Shown one piece after another: positions 45,899 to 59,064 of a DNA stretch of 64,000 bases. The stretch lies in assembly GCA_015680905.1 (NCBI GenBank), contig CM027378.1, positions 106,723,501-106,787,500 of the forward strand, written 5' to 3'. Position numbers and translations under genes: made by a program. The stretch's first letter is position 1; each line of letters begins with the position of its first letter. The stretch comes from Coptis chinensis. Lineage: Eukaryota > Streptophyta > Magnoliopsida > Ranunculales > Ranunculaceae. Under the pieces are notes generated by a model. The model worked only from the letters and a program-made list of their open reading frames with translations. It did no database searches and was not told the origin of the DNA.

Positions 45899-46135
45899 AT
45901 ATAATTAGATTTGGCGGGCCGGCCTCTCGTTTGACCCTCCAAAATGAGAGTCGAAGGAACCAGATTAAGAATTTGAGTTTTATACTTGACCCACTTCTCT
46001 GCAGGCTCTCGATACAAAATAGAAACAAAATGACCCGGACTCTCAACCACGAGGGGCTTTTTATGATTTGAGGGCGGGCTAGTCCAACCCAACTCTTTTA
46101 TCACTCTAAAACCAACCCAAATCCAACTTATTTGG
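45899..46135 (+). repeat. Right-hand remainder of repeat copy 2
   Basis: Parallels 36275-36460: ataattagatttggcgggcc, aaaatgagagtcgaagg and acaaaatagaaacaaaatga. It confirms that the reverse-transcriptase copy inserted within this repeat. Confidence 0.75.
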
Positions 46136-46239
46136 GTTCAAGTCCAACCTGACCCTGCGCTACTCACCCTATAACTTAGAAATTTCTTAGGCTGAAGACT
46201 GCAATATTCTGACACGCCCATATACTGAATTCAGACCGA

Positions 46240-46420
46240 GTCGGTTCCTCTATAACCGGGTACAGAGATTGATCTCTGTACCACACACACTATTAGCGTC
46301 TCGTATCTCGACGCACACACACACATCTCTCGGATTACACACACAGATATCGAGGCACACACATCTCGATTTGAAATGAACGGTGAGATAATTCTGTAAC
46401 CGGTTACAGAGATCTCGAAC
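46240..46420. repeat. Small inverted-repeat element (MITE-like) with CA repeats
   Basis: The words ataaccgggtacagagattg at the left and gtaaccggttacagagatct at the right share an ataaccgg(g/t)tacagagat core. A perfect hairpin, tacagagattgatctctgta, lies at 46261-46280. CA-repeat patches fill the middle. No target duplication was identified. Confidence 0.45.
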
Positions 46421-47900
46421 CCTTCAGACCCAATAAAGCATAAAACATAAAGCATAAAGCACGGCAGATATTGGGTTTGCAGTCCATATTCTAACACCAA
46501 TTGAGTCAAAAGCTTAAAAGCCTACGTTGGTTTGACATTTCAAGACAAAGAGACAAAAGAACGTGACGTTATTACGACGGCTATACGCAGATTGTGTGGT
46601 TTTAAGACCCATATATAGACACGTCACGTCAGCTAAACGCTAAAGCTCATGTTGTCCCTTCAAAACTTCACTGCTTACTTCTTCGCCGTGTTGTTATTCA
46701 GGAAATGGCTCTTGGTTTCCAATCTCGGCCAGGAAATGTAGGAGATAACTATATTACAGGATTTTTTTCCATGGCTTTCCATGCTTCGTTTTCGTTTTTT
46801 TACAACAAATGAGGAGATCTTCAGCTTTCAACTACAAATACAAGGTAAAGAGAAAAACTACCCACGACAAGTTTGTGTTTTAAGTTTTAACCACGTACCA
46901 AACAACAGTTTTCTACTTTTCTTAGGCATTTTGAGTAGTTATGAGCTATTCCTAAAATTTGGTTTAGCACTTTTATGAGATACGACTATGAGTAAGTTTC
47001 TGATCTGACATAAGGAGATGTTTTTAGATGAGATTGCATGGCACAAAACATTCTTCTTTCGGTCTTCATTCCATTGAATTTCCATTAAAACCCACACTTG
47101 TATTCGCGACCATATAGATGTGTTTCAACTTTCAACATTGTTCGTTATGTCACCACATATTTAAATTCTTTTTATACATGTAATGGGATGAAACCAACAT
47201 CCATATCAATTAATCTTGATATCAACAACAATTTTACTAACTACCATTAAATTGAAATCTCAATTGAATATGCCCAAATCGGTTAATACTTTAATGGTTG
47301 CTGAGAACGATAAAGAAAAACGATTTAGTATGTGGTTTTCAAGTGACAGTGAAAATTGATATTACGAAATCCTTTAGCTGTAAACTATAGTTACTTTTGA
47401 TGCACGGGGTCAAAGCATTTTTGATTTTACAAGCGTGCAAAATTGCAAATTTTGTATTGCTTTTCTGGTTTTCTGTTTCACTTTAAGAGAGGTTCGATAT
47501 GTCAGTTGGGGAATTGTGAATTACTTTTGATGCTTCATGTTGATTAAATTTGATATTTCATGCAGTGTTGATATATTGTTATAATATTTTTCAACAAGTT
47601 CATTTTGTTTATCTAGAAATTGGGCTCTAGACACTTTATTTAGTGTGTTTTGTCTAGAGAAATACTAATATTATATTTTGATTCAAGATCTCTTCTACCC
47701 TCATGGTACCCAGATGAATTTATATATGCTCGTCTAATAGGGTCCGAATTTACATGTCAAATAACAATTTTATTGTTACTTGCTACGCTAAGTCTCTTAC
47801 TAATATTTTATAATATTATGTTATATATACATATTTTTGACCCACCATAGATGCCACTAATTTAATTCCTTATTAGATTCCCCTAGATGATCCTTCTTCT
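46421..47900. other. Interval without supported gene
   Basis: AT-rich. A possible ATG at about 46704 opens a short frame (MALGFQSRPGNVGDNY) of unknown identity. It may be the 5' region of the Helitron gene that follows. No other signal is seen. Confidence 0.35.
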
Positions 47901-47959
47901 CTTGGTGGTGGTGGTCGTGTTACAACAATACATAGCTCGCCTACAACTATGTTAAAATA

Positions 47960-50900
47960 TCAACTTTAAGATTGAGGTGGATGCGTGATCACCGAAGAAA
48001 TAGGGGCTGAACTTTATCAAGGATTGCAAGACTCTTTAAGTTCGGAACTTCATTCAGGTACACTTTGAATTTAAAAACTTATTAAAACTTAGTCAAATGG
48101 AAAACCTTACATTCATTTTTATTTTAAAATTGAAGGCAATGTCGGTCGCCGACAACAATTTTGCCTGCCACTTTTGTGGGCTGTCCCCCGTGACATGCAT
48201 CGTCGATATCATGATGCTATGGCATTGGTTCAAAAGCACGGGAGACCGATTTGTTTATCACAATAACAATCCATCCACCGGTGGAGATCGAGTTTGTTAG
48301 AAGGCCATGTTCCAAAATGATAGACCAGATTTGATAGTCAGAACTTTCGTTGCCAAGCTAGAGAGTTGAAAAATGATCCGTTGGTTAAAGGAATCCTTGA
48401 AAAGTGGCAAATACATGTTCATGTAGTCAATTCCAAAAAGAGGGTTGCGATGCACACATCCTTCTAATCCTTTTGATGAGGTCGATAAGTTAACCGCAGA
48501 TGCTTATAATAAGATTGTTAGAGCAGAAATTCCGCATCCGCTCGGTCGGTAACTATATGAGATTGTTGTTAAACACATGATGCATGGTCCCGTCTCGGTA
48601 ATGTTAATCCTAATTGTGTCCCATGAGAAATCGAAAGTGTTCAAAAATTTCCCAAAAACAATTCATTCAAGCAACTAATCAAGGCACATTGATTCTTATG
48701 CTACATATATGAGGTATGGACAACAACGCTTTTGCTATTGTTAAGAATCATGGTCACATTATTATTGTGTAGATAATCGTTGGGTTGTTTCTTATAATCC
48801 ATGGTTATTGAAAAGTACAACTGTCATATCAATGTCAAAATATGCTCGATATAAAAGTGTCAAGTATTTGTACAAGTATATTTACAAGGGCCGAGTAGCG
48901 ATGGAAGTTATGTCGACAAATAGAGATGAACAAGATGAAATAAAGCGGTTTGCGATGGCCGTTGGATTTGCCCTTAAGAAGCCCTTTGGAGAATCTTGAA
49001 TTTCCACTAAGTCAAATATACCCGTCCCAAGATATTCTTTTGCAAGTCCACATGGAAAATATGCATGAAATAACCTATCAAGGTAACCCGGTGATTGAGG
49101 ATGTTTTGGGCAATGATAGAAACTCGCATTTATGTTAACCCGATTTTTTCAATCAATAGCGTGGACGTTGCTGCTAGACAATATCTTTATCATGAAATTC
49201 GAGCATTATGTGTGGGATAAGTCAACTAAGCATTGGCAACCAAGAGGCCAAAATCATGTCATTGGAAGGCTATTTGCGGTTTGAAGGGAAGGTGAAAGAT
49301 TTTACTTGGAAGATCTTCCTGGCGAACCATGTCAAAGGCCCAACATCATATGAACATTTGGCGCACATTTGGATCTAATTTATAAACCTACATTCAAAGA
49401 AATATCGAGGGAATTGGAATGCTAGAAAGAGATGTTTGACGTTTGTCAATGTTTGCTGTCATATCTAGGACTGCGGATGCCATGTTCTCTGGCAATTATT
49501 TGTTACAATTTGATTTATTGTAATCCTATCGAGTAACGGATTTGTGGAATGAATTTAATAGCTGTATGGCTGAAGATTACGTTAGGGGGTTTTAACACAA
49601 CCTATGTGACAAATCGTTTGCTAGCGAGCTTAAGTTGTTGTTGGAACAATATGGACAATCAATTTTAGATTATGATTTGCCCCGGATCGTTGATCAGGTT
49701 GTCCAAGATGATATATCAAGTTTGGTCACGGAGGAACTTTCTATTCCCGTTACTTGAGGAAGATCTTTCTTCTATAAGTCGACTTAACCTAGAACAAAAG
49801 ATTGCTTTTGACCGCATTCTTAGTTACGTTATCGTGAGAAGAATGGTGGTCTATACTTTGTTGATGGTCTCCGCGAACATATAAAACATACTTATATAAG
49901 TCAATTTTAGCAAGACTCGTATAGCGGACAAATTGCTATTGCAACTACCTCGAATTGTTGCTATCATGATGCTGGAGGTCGCATAACCCACTTCTAGGTT
50001 CAAAATCCCAATTCAATTACATCCACTTCCACTTGCAAAATAAGCAAAGCTAGCAATTTAGGGTTTGTTACAAAGGCCGAGCATACCGATATGGGATGAG
50101 GCTAGGATGGCACATCGTTATGCATTTGAAGCGTAGAGAAAACTTTAAGAGATATTCTGATGTGATTTACCATTTGGAGGAAAGTTTTTTGTAATGGGTA
50201 TGCATTACCGTCGGTGTTGCGATTGTTCCTCGTATTACAAGGGAACAGACTATTGATGCATGCATAACAAGTTCTCCACTTTGGGAGCAAGTTCGTGTAT
50301 TCGTCCCTGGAAAATATCGTGCTAAAATGACCCGAGGCTTTGCAAGAGTTACTCATGGCCATCGGCGTGGGATTGACCAATTATTTGTGATCGACATCAT
50401 TCAACCGCCCAAAGATATTGTCATTCCGTGGGAGAATGAGCATTCACGCCTTAAGCTTATAAATGAAATCTTTCGAGTTAGATTAGAAATGCTGGTAACA
50501 AAGACTACATGATTCAAAAGAGGCGATAGTAACTCCTAAGAATGATATCTTGTCAACCGTTGAATGATGAAATAATTGACCTATTTCCGGTGAAAGTCAC
50601 ATATTACTCTTTTGATTCAGTTTCATAATGACTCTCGTGGTCTATACCGGCAAGAATACTTGAATTCAATGTCCAAGTGGTATACCTCCTCACAAATTGA
50701 AGCTAAAGTTGGGGATCCCATTATCTTGGCCGAGAAATTTGAATCCTAAAATGGCCTATGTAATGGAACAAGACTAATATGCAGAGGATTTGACACACAT
50801 GTAATTGATGCAGAAATTGTCTTTGGAAATTCCGTTTTGATGATTTTTCCTGCCGCGATTCCACCTGTGCCCATCTCGGGGATGCAAAGTTGCCATTCGA

Positions 50901-51156
50901 AATGACTAGGAAACAATTTCCTATTAAGCTTCAAGTTTTGCTCTCGACAATAAACAAATCATTGGGTCAAACCATTCCAAATGTTGGGGTCTATTTGTCC
51001 GATCATGTTTTCCGCGCGACGGTTGACTCTATGTTGCTTTTATCAAGAGGAGTATCCGCATCTAATAAACGAAAAGTTTTAGTTAAAAAGGGACAATCAA
51101 AGGGTCTTCCCTGGAACTTTTTCGAAATGTCGTCTACAAGCGACATCCTAGCTTAA
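47960..51156 (+). pseudogene. Helitron Rep/helicase gene, heavily decayed
   Basis: The Helitron replicase joins a HUH nuclease to a Pif1-like helicase and drives rolling-circle transposition. Frames read AELYQGLQDSL (48010) up to a donor at 48058, then PRDMHRRYHDAMALVQKHGR, EKWQIHVHVV, ADAYNKIVRAEIPHPL, YEIVVKHMMHGP (to 48590), KSVKYLYKYIYKGRVAMEVM, NEFNSCMAEDYVRG, LSRLNLEQKIAFDRILSYV (about 49780), FGGKVF, GKYRAKMTRGFARVTHGHRR, PPKDIVIPWENEH, RGLYRQEYLNSMSPSGIPPH, KLPFEMTRKQFPIKLQ, INKSLGQTIPNVGVYLSDHV and LLSRGVSASNKRKVLVKKG near the end. The HUH motif (expected PHAH after QKRG) reads QKEGCDAH, and the Walker A loop near 49860 is destroyed. Dozens of stops and shifts. No defined Helitron ends were found. 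Confidence 0.85.
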
Positions 51157-51559
51157 CCTAGGTGTTTAGTAACAAGTCGCTTTTACTATTGTCAACTTAA
51201 ATATTACTTTTTTATACACATATATTAATTTTATGTATATTGTTTAATTTATATGGCTTACCAAGTCTCATTATTATATAATATAAACCCAAAGAAGAAC
51301 CATCCTTTACCAAACATCACTTTATTTTGCTTGTGTATGCGTGTGAGAGTATCAAAAATCCAAATGACCAAGTTTAACGATTTTTCTCATTTTTCTGACA
51401 TTAAACATTTTTTCCCCGCTCTAGATATGATTTGAAACTTTTTATATTTACCACAACGCTTTTTATCCTTGCAGTATATTTTGAAAGTGATTCTAAAAAA
51501 TTAAGTTACTTTTCAGAACTTATCAACAATTGGAAATGGCCTAGAATGATACTTTGTAT
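51157..51559. other. AT-rich spacer after Helitron helicase
   Basis: 3' flank of the helicase pseudogene leading into the tandem array. No coding or terminal signal recognised. Confidence 0.45.
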
Positions 51560-54500
51560 GATTCATATGATGTTCTTCATGAGTGAGCAACTTAAACTAA
51601 TTAACCATCTACATTCTAAAAAGGAGTTTGTAAAAAACTTGCTTTCATAAGATATCTTGCTATTTTTAAGTTGGACAATTTCTTAACTTTTCAAGTTTAA
51701 CTATCGGAGAGACATCATTCATAAACAACACGGTCTTAATAAATTAAATTAAACCGATTGAGGGATGGGGTTGTCAAAATGATTACCCAAACTGAAGCCT
51801 CATAAACAAAATCAATGTCAAGATGTAAAATGTCAACAATTCGATATATGCTCATCTTAGCCCAAACCAACTCCACCAAACCTATTATTATGCCACACAA
51901 GAATTGTGCGATAAGTTAATTTTTAAAAAATATTAAACAGTCAGGTCACGTGGGACAACGTGGAATTATATTTTTCACAAGACCTTCTTATTGCTTATGG
52001 GCACATTTGGGTTTCTTTTCATAGGTGTACAAATGTTGACATCGCCAAATGAGCATTGACTAATAGTTTACACGAAGTTAGAAGAAAAATACATAGATCC
52101 GTTATACATTTAATTGTTTTTTTATTCAAGGTTACTTTTTATTAAGACATTTAAGTCTTGACAGTATACTAAATTAGACTTAAATTAAAAGAAAAAATAA
52201 TAATGTATATTGACTATATATTTGTTTTAAAAAAGTAACGGCTTTGGCGTGAAGTTAAAATACCTTCATCAGTATAGTATAGCTCCTACGTGGATGTTAT
52301 TATTGTGAATGTGATTCAAATGTAGATTTATTTAGGTACATGTTTACAACTTAACATCACTAAATTAGAATTTACTAATAGTTAAAAGCCCTGAAAAGAT
52401 ACAAAGCTCAAGTTAGTTATTAAATTTTCTTTAGTACCACTTAAAATTATTAGCTCGATAATCTGGCGGGATCTTTACGTAATGACTAAATTAGACTTAA
52501 ATTAAATAACTACAATAATGTACAATAGTTGAATTTTGACACCAGCTACAAAAACTTACCAAAAAAAGTCGCTACAACGTGAAAACATGACATGGTGTGC
52601 ATAACACATTAAATAATGTTATTTTATATTAAATGAAATTATTGTCTAACCATATATATCATACACAATTGGTACAAACCAACCCTAATAAATCATGCCA
52701 AAAGACAATGAAAAGATTGTAGGGGAGAAAAAAAGTTGAATAAACCAAATTGGTTGGGTATAGTGACAATGGGGTCACCTAACTTTTCCCTATACAGTTT
52801 TAGTACAGATGAGACCTAAATTTACATCAGCCCATATGTAGATGGAACATCACATGAGAATAAAATTATTATTAAAAAACATCATCAGTTGATAGCTAAC
52901 CACCCCACTCAGCTATGATTAGAGTCATTGACTAGCAGGATAACGAAAAAATTAAAAAATAAAAATTAGTTGATTGCATCGTAAGAACAGGCCCAAGCAA
53001 TTGAGCCACATATTCTTCCTGACAGTAAGAATCAATTTTACATACATGAAGTAAATTTCTTAATTTTCCACTTGACAACAAAAATTGTTAAAAAGTTGCC
53101 ACATTGTAAGGCATCATCCTTTGTCAATAACACATTACATAATGCTTGCATATATCAAACAAAATTAGTGTCAATCAATTCTATCATGCACAAGTTACAC
53201 AAGAGCTCCCCCACTCATTCATGGTAACAACCAACAATAATAGTATAGATGAGCAAAAACACTGAAAAAAAACAAGTTGGTTTGTTTTTGTTTGATCCAT
53301 ATGATGTTCTTCATGATGAGCAACTTAGACTAATTAACAAACTACATTCTAAAAAGGAGATTGTAAAACTTTATTTCATAAGATATATTGCTATTTTTAA
53401 CTTGGACAATTTCTCAACTTTTGAAGCTTAACTATCGGAGACACATCATCCATAAACATCATAGTCCTTAAGAAATTAAATTAAACTCGATTGAGGGATC
53501 GGGTTGTCAAAATGATTACCCAAACTGGCTTCCACGCAAGTAAATCAATGTCAGTATGTAAAATGTCAACAATTATGATATATGCTCATTTTAGCCCGAA
53601 GCCCCAAACCAACTCCACCATTCTATGAGGCCACATAGTAATTGTGTTATAGGTAATGTTTTTGTTAAAATATTAAACCGTATTTCACGTGAGACACGTT
53701 GAATTATACTCTTTTACGCCAAGACCTTACTATTGCTTATGGGGCTTACATTTTGGTTTCTTTTCAGACGTGTTCAAATTTTGACATCGCCAAATGAGCA
53801 TTGACTAATAGTTTACACGAAGTTAGAAAAATACATAGATCCGTTATACATTTAATTGTTTTTTTATTCAAGGTTACTTTTTATTAAGACATTTAAGCTC
53901 CTTTGACGGGTATACCAAATTAGACTTATTTTTTTTAAAAAATAATAATGTATATTGACTATATATTTGTTTTAAAAATAGTACGGCTTTATGTTGTTAA
54001 AATACAAATGAAAGTATAGTATAGCTCTTACGTGGATGTTATTATTGTTAATGTGATTCAAATGTAGATTTATTTCCTACATGTTCACAACTTAACATCA
54101 CCAAATTAGAATTTACTAATAGTTAAAATGCCTAAAAAGATACAAAGTCCGTTAGTTATTAATATTTTTTTGTTAGTATCACTTAAAATTAGTAGCTCGA
54201 TAATTCGTTTGACCTTTATAGATTGACTAAATTAGACTTAAATTAAATAACTACAATAATGTGCAATAGTTGAATTTTGACACCAACTACAAAAACTTAC
54301 TATAAAAGTCGCTACAACGTAAACAGGACAAAAAATGCGTGAATACATTAAATAATGCTATTTTATATTAAATGAAATTATTGTCGACCATATATATCAT
54401 ACACAATTTATACAAACCAACCTCGCTAACTCATTCCAAAAAGACAACGAAAATATTGGGGGAGAAAAAATAGAATAAACCAAATTGGTTGGTTGTATAG

Positions 54501-56110
54501 TGACAAGTGGGTTCACTCAACTCTTCCATACACAAGAGATTAGTAACGGATGAGACCTAAATTTACATCAGCCCATATGTAGATGTCGACATCACATGAG
54601 AATAAATTTATTATTAAAAAATATTATCAGTTGATAGCTAACCACCCCAATCAGCTATGATTAGAGTCATTGACTAGCGGGATAACTAAAAAAATTAAAA
54701 TAAAAAATTAGTTGATTGCATCGAAGAACAGCCCAAGCAGCTCTCGAGCCACATATTCTTCCTGACGGGCAGGAGTCAATTTTACATATATGAAGTAAAT
54801 TTCTTACTTTTCCACTTTCGACAACAAAAAGTTGTTAATAAGTTGCCACATTGTAAGGCATTATCCCCTGTCAATAACACATTACATAATGCTTGCCTGT
54901 ATCAAACAAAATTAGTGTCAATCAAATCTATCATGCACAAGTTACACAGCAGCTCCCCCGTCATTCATGGTAACAACCAACAATAATAGTATAGATGAGC
55001 AAAACAACACTGAAAAAAATAAATTGGTTTGTTGCATAGTAATCGTTGGATCGAACAGCTCGGGACAACACCTTATTAGAACGGCATCGCTTTTAAACTT
55101 GCATATCTGCCACACTTACTTAAATCTTAACATAAGTAGCTTGCTAATGGGGGAGCACATTTGGGTTCCTTTTCATGTTGTTCAACTTTTGTCATCGTAA
55201 AATGAGCATTGACTAATAGTTTACACGAGGTAGAAAAATACATAGATCCGTTATACATTTAATTGTTTTCTTTATTTAAGATTAATTTTTTATTAAGACA
55301 TTTGAGCTCCACTTGACTGGTATACTAAATTAGACTTAAAGTAAGAAAAAATCAATAATGTATATTGACTATATATTTGCCTTAATAATAGTAACGGCTT
55401 CATGAAGTTGAAATACTAGTCGAAGTCTAATATAGTTCTTACGTGGATGTTATTATTGTCAATGTGATTCAAATGTAGGTTTTTTTTGTACATGTTCACA
55501 ATTTAACATCACCAAATTAGAATTGACTAATTATTAAAAGCATCAAGAGATACAAATATCCGTTAGTTATTAAATTTTTTTTTTAATGTCACTTAAAAAA
55601 TATTAGTTCGATAATTGGCCTGACCTTTACAGATTGATTAAATTAGACTTAAATTAAATAACAACAATAATGTACAATAGTTGAATTTTGATGACAACTA
55701 CAAACAACTTACTATAAAAAAAAATAGCTACAATGTAAATAGACATCAGTGTGTGTAACACATTAAATAATGTTATTTTATATCAAACACAATTATTGTG
55801 GACCATATATATCATCCACAGTTGATACAAACCAACCCCGCTAAATCATGCCAAAAGACAACGAAAAGATTGTATGGGAGAAAAAAAAAAACTTTGCATA
55901 AACCAAATTGGTTGGTTGTATAGTGACAGTGGGATCATTCAACTCTTAGCGCGCACTATTGTTATTACGGACGACACCTAAATTTACAACAGCCCATATG
56001 TAGATGTTGACGTTACCTGAGAACAAATTTATTATTAAAAAAACATCATCAGTTGATAGCTAACCACCCCCACGAAGCTATGATTAGAGTCATTGACTAG
56101 GAGGATAACG

Positions 56111-56174
<64 letters not shown>

Positions 56175-56700
56175 AGGTTGATTTCATCGTAAGCACTTGC
56201 TCAAGCAACTCTGAGCCACAGATTCTTATCACGGGCGGGAGTAAATTTTACATACATGAAGTTAATGTCTTAATTTTCCAGTCACCATCAAAAGAATTGT
56301 TAAAAAGTTGCCACATTGTGGGACATCATCCCTGTCAATCACACATTACATAATGCTTGCCTGTATCAAACAAAATTAGTGTCAATCAAATCTATCATGC
56401 ACAAGTTACACAACAACCCCCCACTCATTCATGGTAACAGCCAACAATAATAGTATCGATGAGAAAAAAAAACCTGGAAAAAACAAATTAGTTGGTTGCA
56501 TAGTAATGGTGGGATCAAACATTTCTGTACCACACATTCTTATCACCACCAGCCCTTAAATTTGCATATCTACAACACTTATTTAAAGCTTAACGTAAGT
56601 AGCCAACAAATTCATTATACAAAAAACATGTCCTTTGTCTTTTTAAGAATTAATAATCCTCTAAGTTGTATTACATTGACATATAAACAATATTAACTTA
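51560..56700 (+). repeat. Tandem array of about 1.4-1.75-kb units, three copies plus a partial
   Basis: Anchors repeat in order. acatagatccgttatacatt occurs near 52091, 53831 and 55239; gcccatatgtagatg near 52830, 54572 and 55992; and cattcatggtaacaacc (with variants) near 53216, 54963 and 56429. Spacing is about 1.74 kb between units 1 and 2 and about 1.41-1.47 kb between units 2 and 3, so the third unit is shortened. A partial fourth unit runs to about 56700. Units are AT-rich, differ by many small changes, and encode no recognisable protein. The array lies between the Helitron helicase remnant and the RPA-like gene. Confidence 0.85.
56111..56172 (+). repeat. 62-base poly(A) run
   Basis: Uninterrupted A homopolymer inside repeat unit 3. 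The equivalent position in the other units (52947 and 54690) has only short A-rich words (gaaaaaattaaaa), so it expanded or was inserted here. Its exact length may be affected by sequencing. Confidence 0.9.
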
Positions 56701-57057
56701 CTTTGTTGCTTCAAGCAAACTTATATAATCTGTCAACCCTATTTTTAAAGTTCTTATCAGTTCATTAAAGTTATACCTTCGCTTAGAGGGAAAACCCGTT
56801 AAAACCACTTCAGAAAACTTATTCCCCAACCAACCATTATCAAATGGCATCCCAAGCATGTCAATTTCTTGCTAATCTCCATACATGTACATACAAGTGG
56901 GAAGTTAAACTTCGGCGTAACAAGAATGTGGGAGTCAATTCATCGGAATAACAACGACGTTTTAAGCCAAGACTTTTACTATTAGATGCCCGGTAATCGA
57001 TCACATTAGATTTAAGATAATTTTTAAAGAAATAATTTTTTTTTTCTTTATCCATAG
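56701..57057. other. Interval between tandem array and RPA-like gene
   Basis: AT-rich and ending in a polypyrimidine tract and acceptor (tttctttatccatag) for the exon at 57058, so at least its right part is probably an intron. An upstream exon with a start codon was not identified. Confidence 0.45.
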
Positions 57058-57950
57058 GGAACTCATGTACATGCAAAATTGGCATTGGAAAACTTTAAAG
57101 CCTTTGATAAATTTGCAAAAAGAAAAGTGATAGAAGAAGGCAAAATCTACCTCATTCAACGCTTTGATGTGATGTTAGCAACAACCTATCGTCCGGTAGT
57201 TCATCCATTTGTGATTCATTTTAAACCAGAAACATTAATAGAAGCAGTTGATGAAGAAGTGACTGAAATTGCAAGGCACAAGTTCAATTTCACTGACTTC
57301 AAAAACATTCAAGAAAGGTCTAAATGAAAAACTCTTTTATCAGGTTATATATTACAGCTTTAAACTTAAATATTTTTTCTAATTTATATTTTCACATTAG
57401 ATTAAACATTTTTTTCACAAGAGAAATTAAATGCCAGAAGTTCTAATGTTCCTTTGACGTCAACACGTAGATGTTATTGGTGTATTAAAAAAAGTTGGCA
57501 AGCAAAAAGAAAAATCAGGAACAAATTTACAAGAGATCGTGATCATGGATAAGAAGTGAGTTAAACATTGATATCTTTAGTTAACAAATCAAATGTATTG
57601 TTGTAACTTAATGAATTCTTCCAAATTTTTAGTGGCACCGAAATAACAATTGCTTTGTGGGGTGATATCGGTTAATCAATTCCAGAAGACATTATTACAA
57701 AGCATAATGTGATCACTATAGCCACTTCGCTGAATGCAAAAGATTATCAAGGTAAATATACATTTATATTGTTGACAATTTATGCTGGTATCAAATATCA
57801 GTTAATATCAAATTTATTTTACACTGAATTCCATCCAATAAAAGGTGTTTTACTACATTTTTTGTAGGCAAAATTACACTTTCATCTCTTAGCGGAACAA
57901 AAATCTATATCAACCTGGAAATTGACGTTGTTACGGAATACATGCACAGG

Positions 57951-57998
<48 letters not shown>

Positions 57999-59064
57999 AA
58001 AATAATAACATACACTATATTCGTTAGAACTATTAATATATGTGTTACATTGGGTGCAATTTTTTTAACTTCAATTACTATGCATATTTATGCAAATGCA
58101 ATTCATTTACGTTTTTTTTCTATTCCCATTATGATCTGCGCTTTTCTTTCTTGGGTACAAACTAGCTTCCGAGGTACATATATTTCCATTGAAGTTGAGA
58201 GTCCCCTTGAAAATCTATCTGAAGAAGAACTACTTAGAAATAGAAGAGTTATCATAGCTAAATTAAAGGAGCTTGGAAGAGATGAATCACAAAACGGATC
58301 AAGCTGTACTTGTACTGCCATAGTAGACAAGGTATACAGTGTTATTTGGTTCTACAATTGCTGCAAACGTTGTAAGATAACTATCTCACAAAGTGACTCT
58401 GATAAACCATGTTCCAAATGTAAAATGGAGACAGAAAAAAGGTGGGTGAAATTAAACTAACGTCTGTGAACTGTTTTCCCTTTAAGTATCCGACAACATC
58501 CTTCAACACATTCTTATTTCAAAGTAGGTATAAACTTCGAATGTGTGTGAATGATTTCTCCGATATCACCACTTTTGTCGCTTTCAACAAGCATGATGAA
58601 ACCTTGCTAATGAAGTCGGTTGAAGAGTTGGACATAATACAAAAGGCAAGTTAATTCACAATTTATTAATACATCTTTTGACTATAAGTTGAAACATGTC
58701 TTATACAAAATACAGCAAAATGGTCCCAATGCAGCTTCCAAAGAACTCCAAAAAATTGAAGGAAGATCTTTCATGTTCCAAGTTAAAATCAATGGCTTCA
58801 GTGCTAAGGACACTTTTGAATCATTTACCATCGACAAAGTTTACCCTGAAGAAACTGACTTAGATAGTCATGTTGTTGAGACGGTGAGGTTATGCTTTTA
58901 TTTATTAATTATTTCTTTTCTTAAACAGTAATTGTTGTCAATACTTTAACCATGCTACATTTTTAACAAACATAGGGTTATAAGCTCGCAACTTCTGAAA
59001 TGGTTCGAAAAGATGCTTCAGTCGACAAGGACAACTCTGAAATACAAGTAGCAAAAAAAAATTG
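57058..59064 (+). pseudogene. RPA1-like OB-fold protein (Helitron-associated), multi-exon
   Basis: Resembles the large subunit of replication protein A, single-stranded DNA-binding, as carried by many plant Helitrons. Exons with GT-AG borders: 57058-57314 (GTHVHAKLALENFKAFDKFA .. RYPVV-like YRPVVHPFVIHF); about 57420-57555 (DVIGVLKKVGKQKEKSG); about 57632-57751 (GTEITIALWGDIG, a stop, then SIPEDII); 57869-57949 (GKITLSSLSGTKIYINLEID); about 58165-58440, with a four-cysteine zinc motif (CKRC..CSKC, NCCKRCKITI .. KPCSKCKMETEK); about 58486-58648 (YKLRMCVNDFSDITTFVAFN, an OB fold); 58716-58882; and 58977-59064, ending VAKKN then TGA. One TAA at about 57673 and a disturbed second exon suggest early decay or a splicing difference. 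The N-terminus is missing. Confidence 0.75.

Noticed and set aside
57954-57990. TA repeat as a third example of TIR insertion into a microsatellite
   Set aside because: No inverted repeats flank it; it is an intronic microsatellite in the RPA-like gene.
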